From: Stigmatella ashevillena
GTDB lineage: Bacteria; Myxococcota; Myxococcia; Myxococcales; Myxococcaceae
Length of the DNA stretch: 64,000 nucleotides
Assembly: GCF_028368975.1 (NCBI RefSeq)
Contig: NZ_JAQNDM010000002.1
Span: 5,698,425 to 5,762,424, forward strand
Reading direction: 5' to 3'
The position numbers and the translations under genes were made by a program. The notes beneath the pieces are model-generated. The model was not told where the DNA came from, made no database searches, and was given only the letters and a program-made list of their open reading frames with translations. Shown piece by piece: positions 17,394 through 26,979 of the stretch (its first letter is position 1; each line of letters opens with the position of its first letter).

Positions 17394-17517
17394 GGGTCGT
17401 CTCTTGCACTCCAATTACTTGGCGGCGTCCCGCTCCACATACCGCGGCAGTCCGCGCCCCACTCGCCTGCCTCCGCCAGCAGCGTGGATTGATCCTCCGC
17501 CTCGGGCTTGAGTGACA

Positions 17518-18735
17518 ATGGCGGACATGACGGCTCGCATCGCTTCCTTCTTCTGCCTCCTCGCTGCCATGCCCGCCGCCGCCAACGTGGCCGCATCCAC
17601 ACGCACGCCGGCGGCTTTCACCCTGTCTCCGGGGAACGCGCGCACGCGCTCGGAGGTGCTCGGCGAGGAATTGTCCTTCGACTGTTCGGAGGCGGAGCGC
17701 GAGGAGGCCTGCCGCTTCGAGGCGCGCTACCGGCTGCGCAACGGCACCTCTGAGACAGAGGTCATCGACGCAGCCTTTCTGGGTATCCGTGTGCGCGAGG
17801 TGAGCGTGGAGTTCGACGGGGAGCCGCTCCCGGTGGCGCAGGGACAGATGGACCCACCCAAGTCCACCCCAGGCACCGGCGATGCCGCACAGGCCCCACC
17901 CTCACCCGAGGAGGCGCTCGGGCGGCTCGCGCGCACCTCGGTGGAGCGTTTCGGTTTCACCCTCACGCTGCCGCCGGAGAAGGGAGGGGAGTTGGTGGTG
18001 CGCGGCGTGGTGCGGCTCGAGCGGCGCTTCCTGCCCTCGGGGTATGAGTGGCCTGCGGTGCAGGCGCGCCACGTGCTGCTGTCCTCCGAAACGCGGCGGG
18101 CCACGTACTGGGACATTGACTACCTGCTGGGGCCCATCCGCACGTGGGCGGGCAACCCCGAGCTCCACGTCACGGTGCGCATCCCCTCGGAGTGGGAGGT
18201 GGGTAGCAGCCCGGACGCATCCGCGCGCACGCTGCCGGAGGCGACGGGTTGGCAGGTCCGGCGCAAGGGCGCGCACGCGGTGGCGGAGCGGCGCTTCGAG
18301 GGGGCGAGCGCACCGGAGTGGTTCAACATCGCGCTCACGCAACGCAAGCCGTGGTGGACTCCGGGCGGCGTACAGCTGGGCGTGGGTGCTCGGCTCGGGG
18401 ACGCTTCCCGCTTCATGGCGCGGCTCGGCTACCAGTTCGCCGCGCCCGAGTTCTTCCTGCACTCTTTCTCAGTGGAGACGGACTTTCGCGAGCAGCTCGC
18501 CCTCACGCCGCTCACACAATACGCAACGCCGCAGCTCTTCATCATCCCGAGTCTTGGCCTCGGGGTAGGTGTGCCGGTGCAGGTGCTTCCCGAAGTCAGG
18601 CCGGGTTTGCGATTGCTCGTAGACCTGCACTTTGGCCCGGTGGGAACCGCGCTCAGCTGGGACCACTATCCCCGGCTGCGGGAAGGCTCGGACACCTTCT
18701 CGCGGCTCGCCCTCCTGCTCCAGGTAGGGCTGTAG
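17518..18735 (+). CDS. Secreted hypothetical protein, beta-rich
   Basis: A 405-residue exported protein; the signal peptide is IASFFCLLAAMPAAANVAAS. An N-terminal part with paired cysteines (FDCSEAEREEACRFEARYRL) is followed by a Pro-rich spacer near residues 105-130 and long beta-strand-like segments. The final 100 residues alternate hydrophobic and polar, as in outer membrane beta strands. A GTG six bases upstream is also in frame. I recognise no family; similar proteins are common in myxobacterial genomes. It stands alone. Confidence 0.6.
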   Translation: MADMTARIASFFCLLAAMPAAANVAASTRTPAAFTLSPGNARTRSEVLGEELSFDCSEAEREEACRFEARYRLRNGTSETEVIDAAFLGIRVREVSVEFDGEPLPVAQGQMDPPKSTPGTGDAAQAPPSPEEALGRLARTSVERFGFTLTLPPEKGGELVVRGVVRLERRFLPSGYEWPAVQARHVLLSSETRRATYWDIDYLLGPIRTWAGNPELHVTVRIPSEWEVGSSPDASARTLPEATGWQVRRKGAHAVAERRFEGASAPEWFNIALTQRKPWWTPGGVQLGVGARLGDASRFMARLGYQFAAPEFFLHSFSVETDFREQLALTPLTQYATPQLFIIPSLGLGVGVPVQVLPEVRPGLRLLVDLHFGPVGTALSWDHYPRLREGSDTFSRLALLLQVGL

Positions 18736-18757
18736 GCAACACCTCGCGTCCAAGCAG

Positions 18758-18821
18758 AACAGCGCGACCTGCTGAGGGTTTTGCTTCCCCCTTGTTGCGG
18801 GTTCGATTGCCGCCGTTTCCA
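18758..18821 (+). repeat. tRNA-like 64-bp dispersed repeat, copy 1
   Basis: The 64 bases match those at 34133-34196 at 52 positions without gaps. The first 15 (AACAGCGCGACCTGC) are identical, and the copy ends GGGTTCGATTGCCGCCGTTTCCA-like, resembling a T-arm and acceptor end. No 5' acceptor half is present, so it is not a tRNA gene. Read on the other strand it yields the spurious peptide motif IEPATR seen in many misannotated proteins. Confidence 0.55.
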
Positions 18822-18962
18822 AGCAGAGCAACCCGCCGCTCTCAAGCGTCCTCCCTCTGAGAAAGGGGGCGGGGCTTACATTTTGGGACCCAATCGGTTC
18901 TTGGCGGACCCAATCCGGCGTGGCGCATAAGCGCATAGGAAGGCGCAGGACATTCGCGCTCG

Positions 18963-20168
18963 CTAGTGGCACTCCATCGCAGCGGGGCTGCGCATCCAGT
19001 CGAAGATCTCCTTGTAGGAGCGGACCCGGACTTCTGGCTTGCTGAGTGCGTAGTCGAGGAACTCCTCGATCGCGGCCCGGCGCTCAGCGCTGGTGATGTT
19101 GGGCGCATACGTAAACTCGGGCGAGTAGTAGTCAGAGTGCAAGGTGATGAGGAAGGGCGCGCGGTTGCCCCGGAGCCGCTGATCCAGCGTGTATTTGAGC
19201 GTCGCCAGGAACTCTGCCTTGTTCATCTGGAACATGGAGTGGGTGAGCAGGTTGAAGTCGAAGCCCGTGATCTTTCCGCTCTTGTCGTCGAACCAGCTCA
19301 CGCGGTATTTGAGCGCCGCCCGGATCTCTGGCGGGGTGATGAAGGTGTAGACCGGCAGCTCCCAGAGGCCCGCATGCCGGGTGATGGGGGCCTTCGTGTC
19401 TTGGACGCCCTGCGCCGCCAGGAACGCGTCCCCCGGAGAGCCGCTGTCCAGCGTGTAGGGCCAGAGGAAGTCGGTCCCATCCTGGTCGTCCTGGAAGCCT
19501 TCCTCCAGGCTGGAGTCGTACCAGACCCCGTGGGCCTTCAGGACGGGCATGAGCAGATCGTTCGTCGCGAGCAACGGCGTGCGCCAGCCGACCAGCGGCT
19601 CTCTCGGGAGCCCTGGACCGCTCTTCAGCGACGTGTCCCAAGGCTCCTCGTTCGCGTCGTAGTCCTTCGTGAGCGCGTCAATAGTGCCGGTGAGCTCTTC
19701 GGTCCAGCGGTTCGTGTCCGCGCTCTTGCTCGTCTCGTGGGTCACGCTGTGGAGCGCCACCTCGTGGCCCGCGGCCAGGGCCTCGCGCCAGATCTTCTTG
19801 AGCGCCTTCGGATCGGTGATGGCGTCCCGCGCGATGAACTTCGTGGTCATGAAGAACGTCATGTTCACGGGAGTCCCATCCAGGTTCTTCCGCGCCGCGG
19901 CCAGCGCGAGCGCCCACGCCATGCCATCCTCGCGGCTGTTGTCGTCCCAGCTGATGCTCACGAACTGTGGCACCTGGCTGGGCTGGAGCCCTCGCGGCGG
20001 GTGGGCGGAAGGTGCCACGTTGTCGGTGAAGGCATAGGCCGTGGTGGGAGGGGCGAGCGTGTTCCCGCACGGGGTGCCGCCTTGGGAGCCGCTGCCGCAC
20101 GCCAGGAGCAGGGCGGGAGCCAGGAGGAACAGGGCAAGCGAGGACGGCGCTCCAGGGGTGGAGGTCAT
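18963..20168 (-). CDS. Polysaccharide deacetylase lipoprotein (CE4, chitin-deacetylase-like)
   Basis: A 401-residue lipoprotein whose signal ends LLLAC-GSG. The NodB-type barrel begins with VSISWDDN (metal-binding Asp pair) and continues with ALHSVTHETS, the HxxxH metal ligands of carbohydrate esterase family 4. The later segment (GTDFLWPYTLDSGSP) resembles extracellular chitin deacetylase-like proteins more than the short cytosolic-facing type. It should remove N-acetyl groups from an extracellular amino-sugar polymer. AAGGA lies nine bases before the ATG. An open frame extends 86 codons upstream but has no signal features. Confidence 0.8.
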   Translation of the reverse strand: MTSTPGAPSSLALFLLAPALLLACGSGSQGGTPCGNTLAPPTTAYAFTDNVAPSAHPPRGLQPSQVPQFVSISWDDNSREDGMAWALALAAARKNLDGTPVNMTFFMTTKFIARDAITDPKALKKIWREALAAGHEVALHSVTHETSKSADTNRWTEELTGTIDALTKDYDANEEPWDTSLKSGPGLPREPLVGWRTPLLATNDLLMPVLKAHGVWYDSSLEEGFQDDQDGTDFLWPYTLDSGSPGDAFLAAQGVQDTKAPITRHAGLWELPVYTFITPPEIRAALKYRVSWFDDKSGKITGFDFNLLTHSMFQMNKAEFLATLKYTLDQRLRGNRAPFLITLHSDYYSPEFTYAPNITSAERRAAIEEFLDYALSKPEVRVRSYKEIFDWMRSPAAMECH

Positions 20169-20505
20169 GGGACAGGGTCCTTGGGGTAGGCTGCGGGCCC
20201 ATGCTGTTCGCGGGCGCAGCGGCAGGTGTGCGTCATCAATGCATCCAGTGTATGTGATGCTACCCGAGAGGACGGCGATCCAGGTTGGACGGGGAACGAA
20301 ACCGCCGTCCGGCACTGGAGTGGGAGCGCTCTCGCCAGAAGCTCCGAGCGGCGGGTTCGAAATCCGCCGCCTCCCGCTGGGCCCGTTCAAGCGGCTTGGT
20401 AGGGTTGCCCACGTTCCAAGCCACACCCCCGCTTCAGGACTCCGCCTGCTCGGGGCAAGACGAATGCTGAGCAGGCGTTCCGCTGGTCTTCCTCCACGGA
20501 GGAGA
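20169..20505. other. Intergenic region with a tRNA T-arm-like fragment
   Basis: This 337-nt region has no gene. GTTCGAAATCCGCCGCCTCC at 20355-20374 differs by one base from 11903-11922. Here it is flanked by GGCGG and CCGCC, which pair as a T-stem would. No complete cloverleaf can be drawn. Confidence 0.4.
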
Positions 20506-21822
20506 TCAGGGACGCGCCGCCTCCGGATGAGGACTCAACGCCGCGAGGGTCCTCGCGAGCCGCTCGACCGCAGGGGGCTCCAGCCCGCTGGCCCCGAGCC
20601 AGTCCCGCGCCTGCTCCAGCACGGTGGCCTGCTCCAGGCCGGGAGGCAGGCGCACCACGAGCGTGGACATCTTCGCGCTGATGCGCGCCACCGCTGGCCG
20701 CAGTTCCGTCTCCAGGGAGTAGGCGCGGGCGTCTGACGCGGGCGGAGTGTGCTGCTGCACGAGCTTGGCGGCGTCGATCTGCGCCTGGCAGAACGCGTCG
20801 AGCGCCTCATCCGGCGGGGGCGCAACGCCCGCGGCCCGCGCCGCCTGGGCCACATCGGCCCGGAAGGACGCGCGCACCCGGGCCTCTTGCGAGGTGTCCT
20901 CCACGGGCTGGCCGACGCGCTGCTTGGCCGCGGCGACCAGCGGCATGAGCGCCAATCGCTCGGCCGTGGCCGCCAGGAGCGCCGGCAAGGGGAGGGCGGT
21001 CCTTTCCCCGGCACCGGGCCCCAGGTAGCGGGCACGCAGCGTCCCGAGCGCGCCGCTCGCCTCTTGCGCCATCAGCCACGCATCGAGCTGGGTGGCCAGC
21101 TCCTCCCGGTCAGGACGGACGTAGACCGCCACCACATCCCGGGTCAGCGGGCCCAGCAGCTCGATTCCCGCGAGGCCTTCGGCCCAGCGGGGCGCCTCGA
21201 CGGTGTTGCTGAGCGCCGCATCGGCTTCCCCCGCGGCCAGCGTCTCACGCACCGCATTGTCCGGAACGGTCTGGATCTGAGCATGGCGGAAAAGGCTCCG
21301 GGCCACGCGCTCAAGATGCCCGCCCCGGTTGACGGCAACGCGCAGCTCGGGCCGATCCAGGGCGCGCACCTCGGCCAGCGCCGTCTCCACCGTCAGCGGC
21401 GGAGCCTGAACGGCAGGCGGGGCCCAGACCGGGCGGCGCAGCAGGAGCACGGCGCCATTGCGAAGCAACGGAACCGTGTAGCGCCCGGCCACGGAGCGCT
21501 CGGGGCGCACGGTGATGCCGCCGTCGGCCAGATCAAACTTCCCAGCCGAGAGGTCCGTCACCAAGCCGGACCACGGGAAGCGCACCCAGGAGGGCTCGAG
21601 CCCTTGATCCGCGGCAAAAGCCTCCACCAACGCCACGGAGAAGCCGCTGGGGTGCTCCTGCTTCCAGTCGCTGAACGGGGGATAGTCGCCGCTGATTCCA
21701 GCCAGAAGCGCGGGCCTCGCCGGGGAAGGGACTGGCCCCCGGATGCACCCCGCCACGAGACCCAACACCCCCACCCACAGGAAGAGCCCCCTCGACACTG
21801 CTCGCCGCTTCGTCTGACCCAT
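20506..21822 (-). CDS. Exported cyclohexadienyl dehydratase-chorismate mutase fusion lipoprotein
   Basis: A 438-residue lipoprotein (signal ending LGLVAGC). Residues about 38-265 form a periplasmic-binding-protein type 2 fold like PheC/cyclohexadienyl dehydratase (GISGDYPPFSD, GKFDLADGGITV, GEADAALSNT). Residues about 280-435 match the exported AroQ-gamma chorismate mutase (RLALMPLVAAAKQ, PVEDTSQEARV, FCQAQIDAAKLVQQ). The fusion would turn chorismate into prephenate and then phenylpyruvate outside the cytoplasm. The alternative is a solute-binding protein with a degenerate mutase-like tail. The gene starts 56 nt after the CotH gene on the same strand. Confidence 0.7.
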   Translation of the reverse strand: MGQTKRRAVSRGLFLWVGVLGLVAGCIRGPVPSPARPALLAGISGDYPPFSDWKQEHPSGFSVALVEAFAADQGLEPSWVRFPWSGLVTDLSAGKFDLADGGITVRPERSVAGRYTVPLLRNGAVLLLRRPVWAPPAVQAPPLTVETALAEVRALDRPELRVAVNRGGHLERVARSLFRHAQIQTVPDNAVRETLAAGEADAALSNTVEAPRWAEGLAGIELLGPLTRDVVAVYVRPDREELATQLDAWLMAQEASGALGTLRARYLGPGAGERTALPLPALLAATAERLALMPLVAAAKQRVGQPVEDTSQEARVRASFRADVAQAARAAGVAPPPDEALDAFCQAQIDAAKLVQQHTPPASDARAYSLETELRPAVARISAKMSTLVVRLPPGLEQATVLEQARDWLGASGLEPPAVERLARTLAALSPHPEAARP

Positions 21823-21878
21823 GCAGGGAGGATACGACGAAGCGCCGCCGTTGCCTCCCCACGTACCGGGTGGCCCTT

Positions 21879-23726
21879 CTACGGGCCCTGCAGGGGACCG
21901 AAGGTCTCCGCTCCTCGCGGCAGCCGCCCGTATGCCTCACCCGGCTTCAGCGGCGCCAACCACAGCAGATCCAGAGCCGTCAGCCCGTCCGCCGAGTAGA
22001 GCGAGACTTCGGGAGCCTTGGGGTCGAACGTCGCGCCCAGGGCCATTGTTCCCACTTCGCCCTGGCGGAAGGTGATGACCTGTCCGGGCGGCAGGGAGGA
22101 CTCCGGCAGCCTCCACTGCTCGGGCACCCGGGTGAGGCCCGAGAGCTGGAGTCCTCCGAGGAACACGGGCACCGAGCCCCGGTTGTAGAGCTGCACCCAG
22201 AAGGCCCCCGAGGCGTCGCGGCCCACCCGATCGATGACGAGCGCGTCATCCCCGTGGGACGCGATGTCCTTCAGGTGCTCGAGCAGCCAAGCGCGGCGCT
22301 CGCGCACGAACCGGTGGAGGTACTCGGCGCTGCGCGCGGCGTGCGCGGTGCTGACATAGGGATCCTGCGCCTTGCCGTCCGGGCCCGGCAGGATGTAGGG
22401 CGCGAGCAGCGAGTGCATGGCGTCGATGCGCGGCCCGATGTTCTCCTCGGTGAACCACGTGTCGAGCAGCTTGCGCAGGCGGGCGGCGTAGCGGGCGCGC
22501 AGGCCCGGGTCATCGTAGATGCGCGTGGAGAGCGTGCTCCACCCCAGCTTCAAATCCTCCATGCCCTCGAAGACGCGGCGCTCCGCGAAGAGCTCGTAGA
22601 CCTTCGGATCATAGGGGGTGAAGCTGAAGAGCGGGTGCGCCTTCTTCACGCCCTGGATGACGGCGTTGGTGCGGTTGTAGAGCGACAGCGCGTTGTTGAG
22701 GTCCCACGGAACGTGAGTCCACTTCTGCGTCTCCCGGTCGTAGACGAAGTAGCTGCGCGCGTCGCCCTGCATGGTGTGGGCGATGAGCGCCTCCATGGCC
22801 AGCCAGGAGAGGGCGTCCTCCAACTCCAGGTTCTTCTCCAGGAAGGCCGGGAAGGCGTGCGGCGGCGTGCGGTTGAGGCCCTCCAGGAAGCTCCACAGCT
22901 CATTCCAGGGCGCCGCCTCGTTCGTCTTCTTGTCCCAGGGCTCCTGGTAGTTCTCCCGGGGCGGCGGGCGCATCTCGCCATCATGCATGCCGGCGCGGTA
23001 GAGGTCGCTGTCGCCGTCGAAGCCGTGAGCCTTGAGGAAGTCCTTGTTGACGGACTCCAGTTCGGTGAAGACCCCCTCGTAGCGCGTGATGACGGAGCCG
23101 TCCGGCTGCTTCAAGTGCAGCTTCACGTGCGCATAGCGGGCGTTCGGTACGCGCAGCCCGATGCTCGCCGCCAGGTCATACCAGAGCTTCTCGGTGAGGT
23201 AGCCGCTGTCCTTCCACGCCGCCAGCAGCTCCAAATTCTTCTTGCCCTCGAAGCGATCCTGCTTGTCGAAGCGCACGTCCCAGGACTTCTTCACGATGCG
23301 CGGATCCGTCTTGGTGGAGCGCCCGCGGAAGCTCAGCTCCACCGCGTACGCGCGGCCCTGGAGCGTGAACTGCCCCAGGACGCTGAAATCCTTCGAGGGC
23401 GGATCCAGGATGTGATCATGGAGCGCCTGGTAGTCCGCCTGGCTCAAGGTCAGCTCGTAGACGGGCAGAGACGTCTGCAGCGCCGGCCAGCGGGGCTGGT
23501 CGGGCGAGGGGCTCGGCGTCTGGGAGCCCGGGTCCGGGGGCGGCTCCCCCGGCGAGTTCGGCTCGGGCGGGGGGATCTCCGGCGGCTTGGAGGCCGGTGG
23601 CGTTGTGTCCTCGCCATCCCCCGGGCCGACGTGAACGGGAGGAGGATCGAGCGTGATGCCGCGCTCGGTCGGCCCACCACATGCCATCACCAACAGAGGA
23701 AGTCCCAGGAGGATCGCGAGTCTCAT
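21879..23726 (-). CDS. CotH kinase family lipoprotein
   Basis: A 615-residue lipoprotein (MRLAILLGLPLLVMAC lipobox) with a long Pro-rich linker (about residues 25-80). Then comes a CotH domain: VYELTLSQADYQAL, LSFRGRSTK, GVFTELESVNKDFL and HVPWDLNNAL, the last being the conserved Asp-containing motif of this atypical kinase family. The final 100 residues form a small beta domain (VQLYNRGSVPVFLGGLQLSG) like the lamin-tail domain often attached to CotH in myxobacteria and planctomycetes. The ATG at 23726 is used because it opens the signal peptide. The protein target is unknown. Confidence 0.8.
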   Translation of the reverse strand: MRLAILLGLPLLVMACGGPTERGITLDPPPVHVGPGDGEDTTPPASKPPEIPPPEPNSPGEPPPDPGSQTPSPSPDQPRWPALQTSLPVYELTLSQADYQALHDHILDPPSKDFSVLGQFTLQGRAYAVELSFRGRSTKTDPRIVKKSWDVRFDKQDRFEGKKNLELLAAWKDSGYLTEKLWYDLAASIGLRVPNARYAHVKLHLKQPDGSVITRYEGVFTELESVNKDFLKAHGFDGDSDLYRAGMHDGEMRPPPRENYQEPWDKKTNEAAPWNELWSFLEGLNRTPPHAFPAFLEKNLELEDALSWLAMEALIAHTMQGDARSYFVYDRETQKWTHVPWDLNNALSLYNRTNAVIQGVKKAHPLFSFTPYDPKVYELFAERRVFEGMEDLKLGWSTLSTRIYDDPGLRARYAARLRKLLDTWFTEENIGPRIDAMHSLLAPYILPGPDGKAQDPYVSTAHAARSAEYLHRFVRERRAWLLEHLKDIASHGDDALVIDRVGRDASGAFWVQLYNRGSVPVFLGGLQLSGLTRVPEQWRLPESSLPPGQVITFRQGEVGTMALGATFDPKAPEVSLYSADGLTALDLLWLAPLKPGEAYGRLPRGAETFGPLQGP

Positions 23727-24013
23727 GATCCCCCACCCTGAGCAAACCCCGCGCCAGGACGGAACCACTGTTCGACGGAGTGAGCGGGGCAGCCCTCGGG
23801 GACGGGCTGGGAAATGAATTACCTAAACAGGGCGCACGCCGCCCCAATCCGCTCCTCACCTGGGGATCCTGTCGATCCGCCACCGCCTACCGCGAGTTCC
23901 GCGGCAAGGACCCGAGGATGTCAAAGAAGCTTTGCTTGAAATTCGTGCCAAACCCGGTTGGTCTCCCGGGTAGCCGCTCCGCCTGTGGGGTGGCCATCTC
24001 TTGGAGGTCTTCC

Positions 24014-24499
24014 GTGAAGAACATCCGTTCGTGGCTGGTGCTGTCCTCGCTGGGGCTGTCTTTCTCCGCGCCGGTGGTGGTGGCGCAGACGCGGTCCTTC
24101 TACACCGACGCCACGTCCTACCTGTCGTCCCGGCCGCAGTACCCGGCCTGGCTGGAACTGCGCTCCAACCTGAGGCAGAACTTCGACGACATCTGTGGGG
24201 ACACATTCTGCGAGGGCGAGTACAGCAACATCCAGTCGCTGCGCTTCCAATGTTCCATTCACAGCAGCACGGGCGTCGTGGGCCAATGCGTCTGGGTGTT
24301 CGCCGCCAGCAATGAGGAGATCACCCCGTCCACGGGCGCCATCGACGTGCAGACGCAGACGTGGTCCTGCGTCAGCCCGCTGGCCAGCGGCACCACCATC
24401 ACCGCCCTGCTGACCGCGCTCTCCGGGCCGCAGCCGCTCTACGCGACACTGCCCGGCACGACCACGTCGCTCTACGACGGCCTGATGGACTGCCTGTAA
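24014..24499 (+). CDS. Secreted hypothetical protein with conserved cysteines
   Basis: A 161-residue exported protein starting at a GTG with TTGGAGG six bases upstream. The signal peptide ends near VVVAQT. The mature part contains DDICGDTFCEGEYSNI, then RFQCS, QCVWVFA and TWSC, suggesting two or three disulfides; the first motif recurs in related myxobacterial secreted proteins. No catalytic residues can be named. It is a single gene with no operon partner. Confidence 0.6.
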   Translation: MKNIRSWLVLSSLGLSFSAPVVVAQTRSFYTDATSYLSSRPQYPAWLELRSNLRQNFDDICGDTFCEGEYSNIQSLRFQCSIHSSTGVVGQCVWVFAASNEEITPSTGAIDVQTQTWSCVSPLASGTTITALLTALSGPQPLYATLPGTTTSLYDGLMDCL

Positions 24500-24754
24500 T
24501 CCAAAGGACAATCCCAGACAGGCCAAAGCCCCGGGGGGGTTGGATTCCCATCCCCGCGCCAGCCTACCTCTCCCCCGGCGGCCCAACCGTAGGAGCGGAA
24601 GTTCAAGATTATCCAGGTACGATAATGGGCTCGACCGCTGCATCCGGGCGGTCATGCACCCGATATGCGCGGTCCGGGCCTTCAGGTCGGAGCGGATGGG
24701 CATCCTCGCCACGATTCGCGATCGAAGCACGAAGCTATACTCCTGCCACCCCCC

Positions 24755-25555
24755 ATGGCCTCCAGACACAAACACCTGCCCCGCATCACCTATGTTCTGC
24801 TGGTCGTTTTCCTGGCCGTCCTGCTGACCCGCGGCCTGGGCGACACCACCCGCCTACTGATCGCAAGCTCGCTGCTGATGTTCGCCTGCTGCTGGTCGAG
24901 CGCCATCCACCTGCTGGGCGGGCGCGCAGCGCTGCATTTCGTGTTGATCAGCGTGGTGCTGGGCTGGTTCTCCGAGCAGATGGGCTCCTCCCACGGTTGG
25001 TTCTTCGGCCACTACACCTATACCGACGTGCTCGGGCCGACCCTCGGCGACGTGCCCTTCGTGATCCCCCTGATGTGGTTCGCGCTGACCTACATCGGCT
25101 ATGTGATCGCCAACCTGATGGTGTGGCAGACCCCCTCCGACGGCCTGGTGCCGCTGGGCCAGACCCTGGTCATGTCACTGCTGGCGGCGATGATCGTCAC
25201 CGCCTATGATCTCGGTGCCGATCCCTACATGGTGTTCGTGCTGAAGGCCTGGATCATGGAGAAGAAGGACGGTGGGTGGTTCGGCGAGACCCTTCAGGGT
25301 TTTGTCGGCTGGATGCTGGTCTCGTTCACCATCATCGTGCTGTTCCGCCTCAGCCTGCGCAAACGGGCATCGGTGGCCGCCCTGCCGGTGGCGCGCCGCC
25401 ACGCGCTGGTGCCGCTGTTCATCTACGGCGGCAACATGGTGTTCCAGATGGTGCTCGGCATGCCGGTAGAAACCCGCACCATCGCCTTCTTCGCGATGGG
25501 CTTGCCGCTGCTGGCGGCGCTGTGCGGCTTCAGCCGCTGGAAGGCCACGACATGA
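24755..25555 (+). CDS. CruF-like carotenoid biosynthesis membrane protein
   Basis: A 266-residue, seven- to eight-helix membrane protein of the DUF422/CruF carotenoid family. The most conserved part is VVLGWFSEQMGSSHGWFFG, followed by HYTYTDVLGPTLGDVP and VIPLMWFALTYIGY. CruF enzymes hydrate the 1',2' double bond of acyclic carotenoid ends. It starts at ATG 24755; an upstream in-frame GTG lacks support. Its stop overlaps the next ATG (ATGA), so it is coupled to an MpaB-type oxygenase. No other carotenoid gene is nearby. Confidence 0.75.
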   Translation: MASRHKHLPRITYVLLVVFLAVLLTRGLGDTTRLLIASSLLMFACCWSSAIHLLGGRAALHFVLISVVLGWFSEQMGSSHGWFFGHYTYTDVLGPTLGDVPFVIPLMWFALTYIGYVIANLMVWQTPSDGLVPLGQTLVMSLLAAMIVTAYDLGADPYMVFVLKAWIMEKKDGGWFGETLQGFVGWMLVSFTIIVLFRLSLRKRASVAALPVARRHALVPLFIYGGNMVFQMVLGMPVETRTIAFFAMGLPLLAALCGFSRWKATT

Positions 25556-26979
25556 GCGGCTCCAACACCCTCGAATTGCCGCGCGACGCGGCCGCGGCAC
25601 TGGCCGAACCGGGCACGCGCCGCGCCGACCCGCTGGCAGACGACACCATCACCCGCATCCTCGGCCGCTGGGACGGCTGCATCAACCCAACCGGCCAATG
25701 GGCCACCATCGACCTGGTCAACCGCGAGCTGGCCACCTGGCAGAACAACGGCATGCTGGCCGGTTGGTCCGCCGCGCCGGACGTGCCGCCGGACGTCGCG
25801 GCTGCCCTCGAGGACTATGTGCGCAGCGCGCTGCATCTGCCCGACTGGGCCGAGCCGGCCCAGATCGCCCGCGCCGAGACCCTGTTCTTCGATATCAGCA
25901 TGATGTCCTGCACCCTGCTGTTTTGCGCCAGCCTGCCCGAATGTTACGTGCTGCCCGACCTGGCCGGCGTGCTGCACGCCGCCGGCCAGTTGGAAAAACA
26001 CACCGACTACCGGGTGCGCGCCACCGCCGCGATGATCTTCCCGGTGATGATGAAGAACGGCCTGACCGGGACCGACGGCGGCGGCGTGGCGCAAATCCTG
26101 AAGGTGCGTCTGATCCACGCCACCATCCGCCACCTGCTCCTGCGCGGCGATCCGCGCCAGACCCTGCTCAGCGGCGCAGCCTACATCGAAGCCCTGCCGA
26201 CCGCAGGCCGCAGCATGCAGCAAACCCTGTACGCGCGCGGCTGGGACATCGCCCAGTACGGCCTGCCCTGCAACCAGCAGGAACTGGCCTACACCCTGCT
26301 GACCTTCAGCTACGTCTACCTGCGCGGCCTGCGCAAGCTCGGCATCGGCCTCTCGCGCGCCGACGAAGAGGCCTACCTGCACGCATGGAACGTGACGGGC
26401 CACGTGCTGGGCATTGAACGCACGCTGATGGCCGACACCATGGAGCAGGCGGAGAAAATGTTCCTGCAGATGCAGGCCGACGGCCGCGCCATCTCCTTCC
26501 TGCCGGACCCGCGCCCGGATCTGGGCCAGGCCCTGATGCGGGCCATGGAAAATGAGATTCCCTTCCGCCTGCTGAAATCATTCCCGGTGCTGCTCACGCG
26601 CCACCTGTGCGGCAAGAGCGCTACCCAGGATCTGGCCCTGAACGACCGCGTGTCGCTGATTTCGCGCGCCGTGTTCATCGTCACGCTGCTCACCGCGCGC
26701 GCCATCGACGCCACCGTGCGCCTGCTGCTGCCCGAATTTTCCCTGTGCCGACTGGCCGCCCGCGTGCTCGGCTACCAGTTCACCGTCAAACTGCTGATGG
26801 ATCAGACCCGCCCGCTCAAGCTGCCGACCGCCCTGCTTCACGAGCTCAACAGCGTGGTCGCCACCTGGCATGAGGATCCGAAGGCTCCCAAGTGGGTCAA
26901 CACGCTCGAGGCGCGCATGACCGGCCGCCAGCAACGGACGGGGCGCGATCATACCGGCCCTGGCGACGCTGGGCCGTAG
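25552..26979 (+). CDS. Oxygenase of the MpaB/rubber oxygenase (DUF2236) family
   Basis: A 475-residue protein of the family that includes latex-clearing protein Lcp and fungal MpaB. Typical features are the helical core with DYRVRATAAMIFPVMMKNGL, then AQILKVRLIHATIRHLLLRG, whose His aligns with the axial haem ligand region of Lcp, and the later FSYVYLRGLRKLGIGLS. There is no signal peptide. It is coupled to the CruF-like gene, which suggests both act on the same isoprenoid chain, for example hydration plus oxidative cleavage of a carotenoid. Substrate is inferred. Confidence 0.75.
   Translation: MSGSNTLELPRDAAAALAEPGTRRADPLADDTITRILGRWDGCINPTGQWATIDLVNRELATWQNNGMLAGWSAAPDVPPDVAAALEDYVRSALHLPDWAEPAQIARAETLFFDISMMSCTLLFCASLPECYVLPDLAGVLHAAGQLEKHTDYRVRATAAMIFPVMMKNGLTGTDGGGVAQILKVRLIHATIRHLLLRGDPRQTLLSGAAYIEALPTAGRSMQQTLYARGWDIAQYGLPCNQQELAYTLLTFSYVYLRGLRKLGIGLSRADEEAYLHAWNVTGHVLGIERTLMADTMEQAEKMFLQMQADGRAISFLPDPRPDLGQALMRAMENEIPFRLLKSFPVLLTRHLCGKSATQDLALNDRVSLISRAVFIVTLLTARAIDATVRLLLPEFSLCRLAARVLGYQFTVKLLMDQTRPLKLPTALLHELNSVVATWHEDPKAPKWVNTLEARMTGRQQRTGRDHTGPGDAGP

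Noticed and set aside
18966-20189. A 407-codon plus-strand frame opposite the deacetylase
   Set aside because: The minus strand carries clear CE4 motifs and a lipobox, so the plus-strand frame is a shadow.
21870-23741. A 623-codon plus-strand frame opposite the CotH gene
   Set aside because: The CotH motifs and lipobox on the minus strand identify the real gene.
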